This document shows positions 59,195-64,000 of a stretch of 64,000 bases of DNA, piece after piece. Positions within the stretch are counted from its first letter, which is position 1, and each line of letters starts with the position of its first letter. Made by a program: the position numbers and the translations under genes. The stretch is taken from assembly GCA_028023455.1 (NCBI GenBank), contig JAQFVV010000282.1:899713-963712 (forward strand), given 5' to 3'. This DNA is from Epiperipatus broadwayi. Lineage: Eukaryota > Onychophora > Udeonychophora > Euonychophora > Peripatidae. Below the pieces are notes generated by a model that saw only the letters and a program-made list of their open reading frames with translations, made no database searches and was not told the origin of the DNA.

Positions 59195-59310
59195 AGACAA
59201 GCTGCCGTGGTACAACTGGAAGTGGCATCATAACTACATGAGACAAGCTGTCACAAAACATAACTAGTCACAAGGCAAACTGTCATGGTACAACTGGAAA
59301 TGATAGGTGA
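59195..59310 (+). repeat. Short imperfect triplication
   Basis: A unit like agacaagctgccgtggtaca, acaagctgtcacaaaacata and ggcaaactgtcatggtacaa repeats three times at roughly 35-45 bp spacing, each followed by an aactggaa or aacta motif. Confidence 0.6.
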
Positions 59311-59834
59311 ACTAAGTCCCTTACATTAATAATTGCATGGCAACTAAATGCTATACCGAGCCAATGGCATCAGGCAAAGATATAACAGTTACATATATTG
59401 TAAATATGCATCTGTATATTTATTTTTAAGTAATAAATATTTAATCATATTTTACGAGTCTGCATTATCAAAACACAACAGTATATAATTTACATTAATG
59501 ATGCAGTACTCATTTCTATTGTGATTGTTATGATTTAGGCCTAAAGATGATGATCATATATTATAGTATCTATATACAGAGCTGTATAATTTTCTCTACT
59601 TCAGTTTGTCTCAGAAAACTGCATGTAATGTCATAGGGCTGACATAGAAGGCTTTTCACTTCCACACTCCCACAACCTTCTCAAAAGCAGATTATAGATC
59701 AACTGTATAGACCTATAATAAATAATATTTCTGTAGGGTGATTTTCATTACATCACTTTCACGCTAGGTAGGAACTCATTTCTACCCACTTTTAATATCT
59801 TGTGGAGGAAATATAATAATAAACATATGACCAA

Positions 59835-60220
59835 AGGCATGTGAAACTGATCTGGTTCCCAAGATGCACATTTCGTGCTGAACCAACACCCATAAGTTAG
59901 CCCAGACTACAATCTCTTATACATACCTTTATTATTGTTCAGTATATATATAGACAGTAAATTACTACAGTTTATTTGATGTGTCAAATGTGCTGACCTC
60001 ACAACTTTGACACAAATCACTTAATGAAAGTACGTCAACAATTTGTATTAGTCATTCATTAGATTAGAGATTATCCAATAATAACAATTTCTGTAGTGTA
60101 ATCAATGATAAATATATGTGAGATTGTAGTCTGGACTAATTGATGAGTGCTGGTTCAGCATGAAATGTGCATATTGGGGGATCATAAATCTTTTTCGCAT
60201 GTTCTTTGGTCATAAATTTA
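59835..60220. repeat. Composite of family B ends around a family G repeat
   Basis: 59845-59930 reads atgtgaaactgatctggttc and tgctgaaccaacacccataa (B, - orientation). 59962-60110 is family G (tgtcaaatgtgctgacctca to atttctgtagtgtaat). 60120-60200 is B again in + orientation (gactaattgatgagtgctgg). The unit is therefore an inverted B pair with G in the middle. Confidence 0.7.
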
Positions 60221-60232
60221 TGATTGCATTCT

Positions 60233-60452
60233 TCCACAAGGCGTTAAAAGTGGACAGAAACCAGTCCCTACCTTGCGTGAGAATGGTGTAATGAAAGTAT
60301 TTATGATTACATTTCTCCACAAGTTGTTAAAAGTGGATAGAAACCAGACCCTAACTTGCGTGAGAATGGTGTAATGAAAGTATTCTCCACAAGGTGTTAA
60401 AAGTGGATAGAAACCAGACCCTAACTTGCGTGACAGTGGTGTAATGAAAATC
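60233..60452 (+). repeat. Tandem repeat, three ~70-80 bp units
   Basis: The unit ccacaaggtgttaaaagtgg, atagaaaccagaccctaact, tgcgtgagaatggtgtaatg occurs at about 60235, 60315 and 60388. A single unit recurs at 61433, and an inverted relative (atttctacccacttttaata) at about 59770-59805. Confidence 0.85.
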
Positions 60453-60539
60453 ACACTACAAAGAATATTATTCATTATTGAATAATCTCTAGTCTAACGG
60501 ATAACTAATAAAAATTATTAATGTATAGACCTAAGATTA

Positions 60540-62179
60540 TTATTTAAAGGAAGCAAAATTTTCAAAAGTTATATAAAATCTCCTTTGGTTATAATTATTT
60601 CGTTTTTTATTTTATTTATTTCAGTTGCTTTTGTAATTTTTTTATTTAAAAAAAAAAAAGACATTCAAATGCTTTTTTTTAATAACATTTAAACAGAAGA
60701 ACCGGTGGGTTGAAAACAATTGTCGCAATTAGTAAGACAAACAACTTTGAATTGTAAATGGATGGAATGCGTTTTGTAAACAAAGCTACTTCAAAGGTAA
60801 ACTTTTTAAAATCAATATTAATAACTTTAAAATAATGATTTACATTAAAAGATAAATAATTGGAAAATTGATTGCAGATATGTAAAACAACAACAAACTC
60901 TTAACAATTCTCAGTTTATAATTATCTAATAAACATGTAGTCCGTCCCACCTTAGATCAAGATTAAACAAATCTAATGTTAGAATTAAAAAAAAAAAAGT
61001 CTTCAATCAGTAATTGAAAATTATAATTTCTTTTAAATAATCACAATAAGATAATAATAAATAAAAAAATGTTACGTTTTAAATTTCATTACCTGAATAG
61101 TATTTATTTTCTATCCAAATGAACAGTAGAAACAATGAGAAAAAATCACTGTAATCTGTACGCATTTTGAAGTAATTTTGATAATTTAATTAAGAATCAA
61201 CAATTAAAATTAGGCATTTATGAATTAATTAAAGTGTCAAATCTACGCCAGTCAACTAACAAAAAGCTAAAATTGGACACAGCATATTCTCTATCTATAT
61301 ATATTTAACAATGATGAAGTTATGTGTAAGGGATTATGATTTGGACTAACTGATGAGTACTGGTTCAGCACGAAATGTGTAACTTGGGGATCATAAGTCT
61401 TTTTTACATGTCTTTGCTCATATGATTACACCTCTCCACGAGGTGTTAAAAGTGGATAGAAACCAATCCCTACCTGGCGTGAGAGTTACGTAGTAAAAAT
61501 TATACTACAGAAATATTATTCATTAAGTGGATAATCTCTAATCTAATGAATCACCAATAGAAATTATTAACAGCAGATAAAATTTTGTCTTATTTTTATG
61601 ATTCTCAAATTCATTAATTTAATAGAAAAGAATTTTCATATACATAGATACTTTTTAATATATTTCAAGATATGGGAAATTTTTTCAGCTTACTATTCCC
61701 AAGATACTGTCCATCAAAACCCATAAATTTATAACAATTCCAGTTTATCACATACAAATTATAATTCCATTTAATACCCTAACAATCGCTGGACTATAAT
61801 AATTTAAGATAATCATATTTATCGGATTGTTTAATAGAATTACAATTCTTCCTTCATCAAATCTGATATTGGTAAAGTCTTCAAGGACCTGACACAGATT
61901 GTCATAAATAGTTGTTGGATTTCATTCCTTAAAATAAATATGTAAATAAAATGAGGACATTTCTTTATATATATATATGTAAGTCTGGCTACTACTGAAA
62001 TTATAAGGAATGATATTAAAGAACTAGCAAAGCTGATCAATAAGTTCATTTTATTTTTTCATTAAATTTGATATTAATTCATATTTCATATTCTATAGCT
62101 AGTATTTTATTACATTCTATAAAATAAGTCAAGAAGACTTGTTTAGATTATATATATAATGGAATAAACCAGTCTCCCT
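60540..62179. other. AT-rich sequence with one exon-like frame
   Basis: Outside the B/VNTR/G composite (61315-61570) nothing firm. A - strand ATG frame at 61165-61093 followed by GTAATG is discussed as a finding. Confidence 0.45.
61315..61570 (+). repeat. Family B end, VNTR unit and inverted family G
   Basis: 61338-61400 reads ggactaactgatgagtactg and ggttcagcacgaaatgtgta (B). 61433-61490 is one unit of the 60.2-kb tandem repeat (gaggtgttaaaagtggatag). 61495-61570 is family G inverted. The order matches 60120-60530, so the composite was duplicated. Confidence 0.7.
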
Positions 62180-62362
62180 TCAGTTTATAAACAAAGCAAA
62201 ACTCTCCATACAGTAGTGCCATCCTGTGCCAACCATAGTAATCAATGAATGCCAGAAGGCTTGTGCATAAAATCCCTATCTAATGCCTACTCATCCAATA
62301 TCCCCAGACTAGTTTATGGCTTGTGACCATCGTCAGTGAGCTTTGGATCTGAGAGCACTGCA
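62180..62362 (+). repeat. Family A monomer
   Basis: Contains aaagcaaaactctccatac, gtgccatcctgtgccaacca, catccaatatccccagacta and ggatctgagagcactgcac. It ends where the loop of the dimers begins to read back. Confidence 0.78.
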
Positions 62363-63077
62363 CAATATTCTTTAAGTTTTGGTTGTTTGCAAATTTGTTG
62401 TTGCAAACATTCACGAAAATATAGACTCAATATATGAATCAGAAGAAACCATAGCATTAATAATTATTAAATCAAAAGTCAAATTAAACAAAGATAGAAA
62501 CTGAATCTCATTTTTAATGATTTTGTTTTAGTAATCAAACAGAACAACGCATTTTCTATTCCTGTACAGGATTGGGACAGGTAAGAGATGATATCAGAAG
62601 TTTTTTTGGTGGATATAAGGGACCTTCTATCACGGAAAGCAACCATACAAAAGGGAGTCTATGCTCATACCAGGTTATCTATCCTTGTATTATACACAAT
62701 ATAGTTAAAAAGATGTAAAGTGATCTTTGGGCATATGGACCGGGACATCCGAAGTACATTCAATAAACTTACTAATAATATTAAAAACAGAGACAGGAAC
62801 CTGGTGCCTGACAACTTATATAGACGCATGGGGAATGACAAAGTTGCCAGGATAATTGAGAATCCTGCTTCTATACGCTAGATTTATTTAATCTTGCATT
62901 CTCGTAATAATAGATATTGACAATAGATGTATATCAAAAAACCCAAGGACTCTTAATATTTAATGTATCTATGCTAATCAATAAAATATTTATTGGAAAA
63001 AAAAAAATTGTCAACATTAAATTAACATATTTAATAGTGAACATTTATTTATGTACCCATTTATACATACATATATA
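62363..63077. other. No firm feature
   Basis: Unmatched sequence of slightly higher GC at 62570-62880 could be an old transposon, but no motif is readable in six frames. Confidence 0.4.
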
Positions 63078-63260
63078 TTCCAAGAACTTGTAAAAGATCT
63101 AGAAGTAGACCATAGGTGAGGTGGATGGATGAAATAAGGAAATGATGTCTGGGATGATGTGGAGAAGGGGGACCATAGATTGGAGAAGATGGATTAAACT
63201 TGGTGAGACCATCCTGCCAAGGATCAATAATGGTTGGAAATGATGATGGTAAATAAATGT
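63078..63260 (+). mobile_element. RTE-like LINE 3'-terminal fragment
   Basis: Contains ccaagaacttgtaaaagatc, gaggtggatggatgaaataa, gatgatgtggagaaggggga and ggatcaataatggttggaaa, followed by a tgatgatgg tail. A second tgatgatgatgaataaatg motif and a repeated aaatgttgatt…atatatat block follow to about 63350. Confidence 0.75.
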
Positions 63261-63749
63261 TGATTGTAATATATATATGTTTTTAGATTCTGAAAAATAT
63301 TGTAATAAAAGATGATGATGATGAATAAATGTTGATTATAATATATATACCAGTTTTTAGATCCCTGAAAAATCTTAAAATAAATGTCTACCTGAAGGTT
63401 TGCGATAACAGCATTTTAGTATCAATTATTTATTGGACAAGCATTGCATCTGTGAAACATCATATGAATATCGTAGAATGTATTTTTTTTTTTCTGATGC
63501 CAGTCACCCCACCATAAAGCAATTGAAAGATCACAAACTGACGATTAAAAAAAAGAAACAGACATATCCAAAATAGCAAACCATGCATACACCAATGAAC
63601 ATTGAGAAAATACAAAAATATTAAGAAAGGAAAAGTACAAAGAAGAATATTCAAAGATGCTCTCATGGCTAAGGCAAATAATGTCATAAGTCAACCCACT
63701 TTGATTGTACATAATGGTTGAAAACCATTAATTAATCTTGCCTTTTAAA

Positions 63750-64000
63750 AAAAGTGAAGAAATTAGGAAGAATCTCATAGATAAGAATACGAAATTTTTA
63801 CTGATTGTTGGCTTTGGCATAATAGTTCAGTTGATTAGAGAATTAACTTAAAATTGAACATTTATAAATCTAAAGAACCAGGTTTGATTCCTATGTTAAT
63901 ACTGTCACTGGTCAGGCCAGAAACACCTGGAGAATAGAGTAGAATACTACTCCTTAAAACGTTGTGTTAATACTAACAGCTGAATGTATTTAGAAATTTA
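63750..64000 (+). mobile_element. Family F SINE, running off the window edge
   Basis: Contains taatagttcagttgattaga (A-box-like), aggtttgattcct (B-box-like) and actgtcactggtcaggccag, in the order of the 15722 monomer. A fragment of F tail in the other orientation (cctgaaggtttgcgataaca) lies at 63391-63480, so this may be a widely spaced inverted pair. Confidence 0.75.

Noticed and set aside
60218-60475. 85-codon frame with internal repeats
   Set aside because: It is the three-unit tandem repeat read on the - strand.
62532-62580. Possible 49-bp exon (acceptor ttttag, donor GTAAGA)
   Set aside because: No protein family match in any frame and no partner exon on that strand.

Overview
This window looks like nuclear DNA from an AT-rich, repeat-dense metazoan, probably an invertebrate. 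The evidence is a spliced gene structure with GT-AG introns up to 21.7 kb, long non-coding stretches, LINE, SINE, Penelope, mariner and hAT-like remnants, and no bacterial-style gene packing. I cannot name the phylum from sequence alone. Most long open frames are transposon fragments or low-complexity artefacts.

Two host genes are supported, and they converge tail to tail near 41.9 kb. On the + strand, the last three recognised exons (19510-19627, 41286-41464, 41655-41838) encode the C-terminal ~160 residues of a TLDc-domain protein. On the - strand, five exons (55372-55555, 49200-49321, 48884-49073, 44996-45104, 41948-42037) join in phase into the C-terminal ~230 residues of a eukaryotic D-serine dehydratase (PLP- and zinc-dependent, fold III). 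The stop codons are 109 bp apart, and AATAAA signals for both strands are interleaved between them. The 5' exons of both genes are missing or unrecognised here.

The rest is mostly repeats. (1) A LINE with RTE-like endonuclease/reverse transcriptase and ATG-rich 3' tails has at least six decayed copies, including one nearly complete copy on the - strand at about 15.14-18.26 kb. (2) Five copies of a tRNA-like SINE end in poly(A) and have clear 12-16 bp target-site duplications (TSDs). (3) A second tRNA-like SINE (family F) and further dispersed families (A, B, C) occur as monomers and, strikingly, as inverted dimers (foldbacks). Several foldbacks carry 11-14 bp TSDs, the same size class as the SINEs and unlike typical DNA transposons. 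(4) Cut-and-paste remnants include a mariner with a transposase fragment, a second TIR element at TA, a Tc1-like non-autonomous element, an element with an 8-bp TSD, and a hAT-like remnant. (5) There are two Penelope/GIY-YIG fragments and one CR1/Jockey-like RT fragment. (6) Tandem arrays include a pure (AAT)n tract of about 333 bp.

Layout: 0-19 kb is repeats upstream of or within the TLDc locus. 19.5-41.8 kb is the TLDc 3' part with a giant repeat-filled intron. 41.9-55.6 kb is the D-serine dehydratase locus, with transposons in its introns. 55.6-64 kb is repeat-rich and contains a complex 1.1-kb palindrome at 57.1-58.25 kb. The most notable structural signal is the recurring inverted-dimer retroposon-like architecture.
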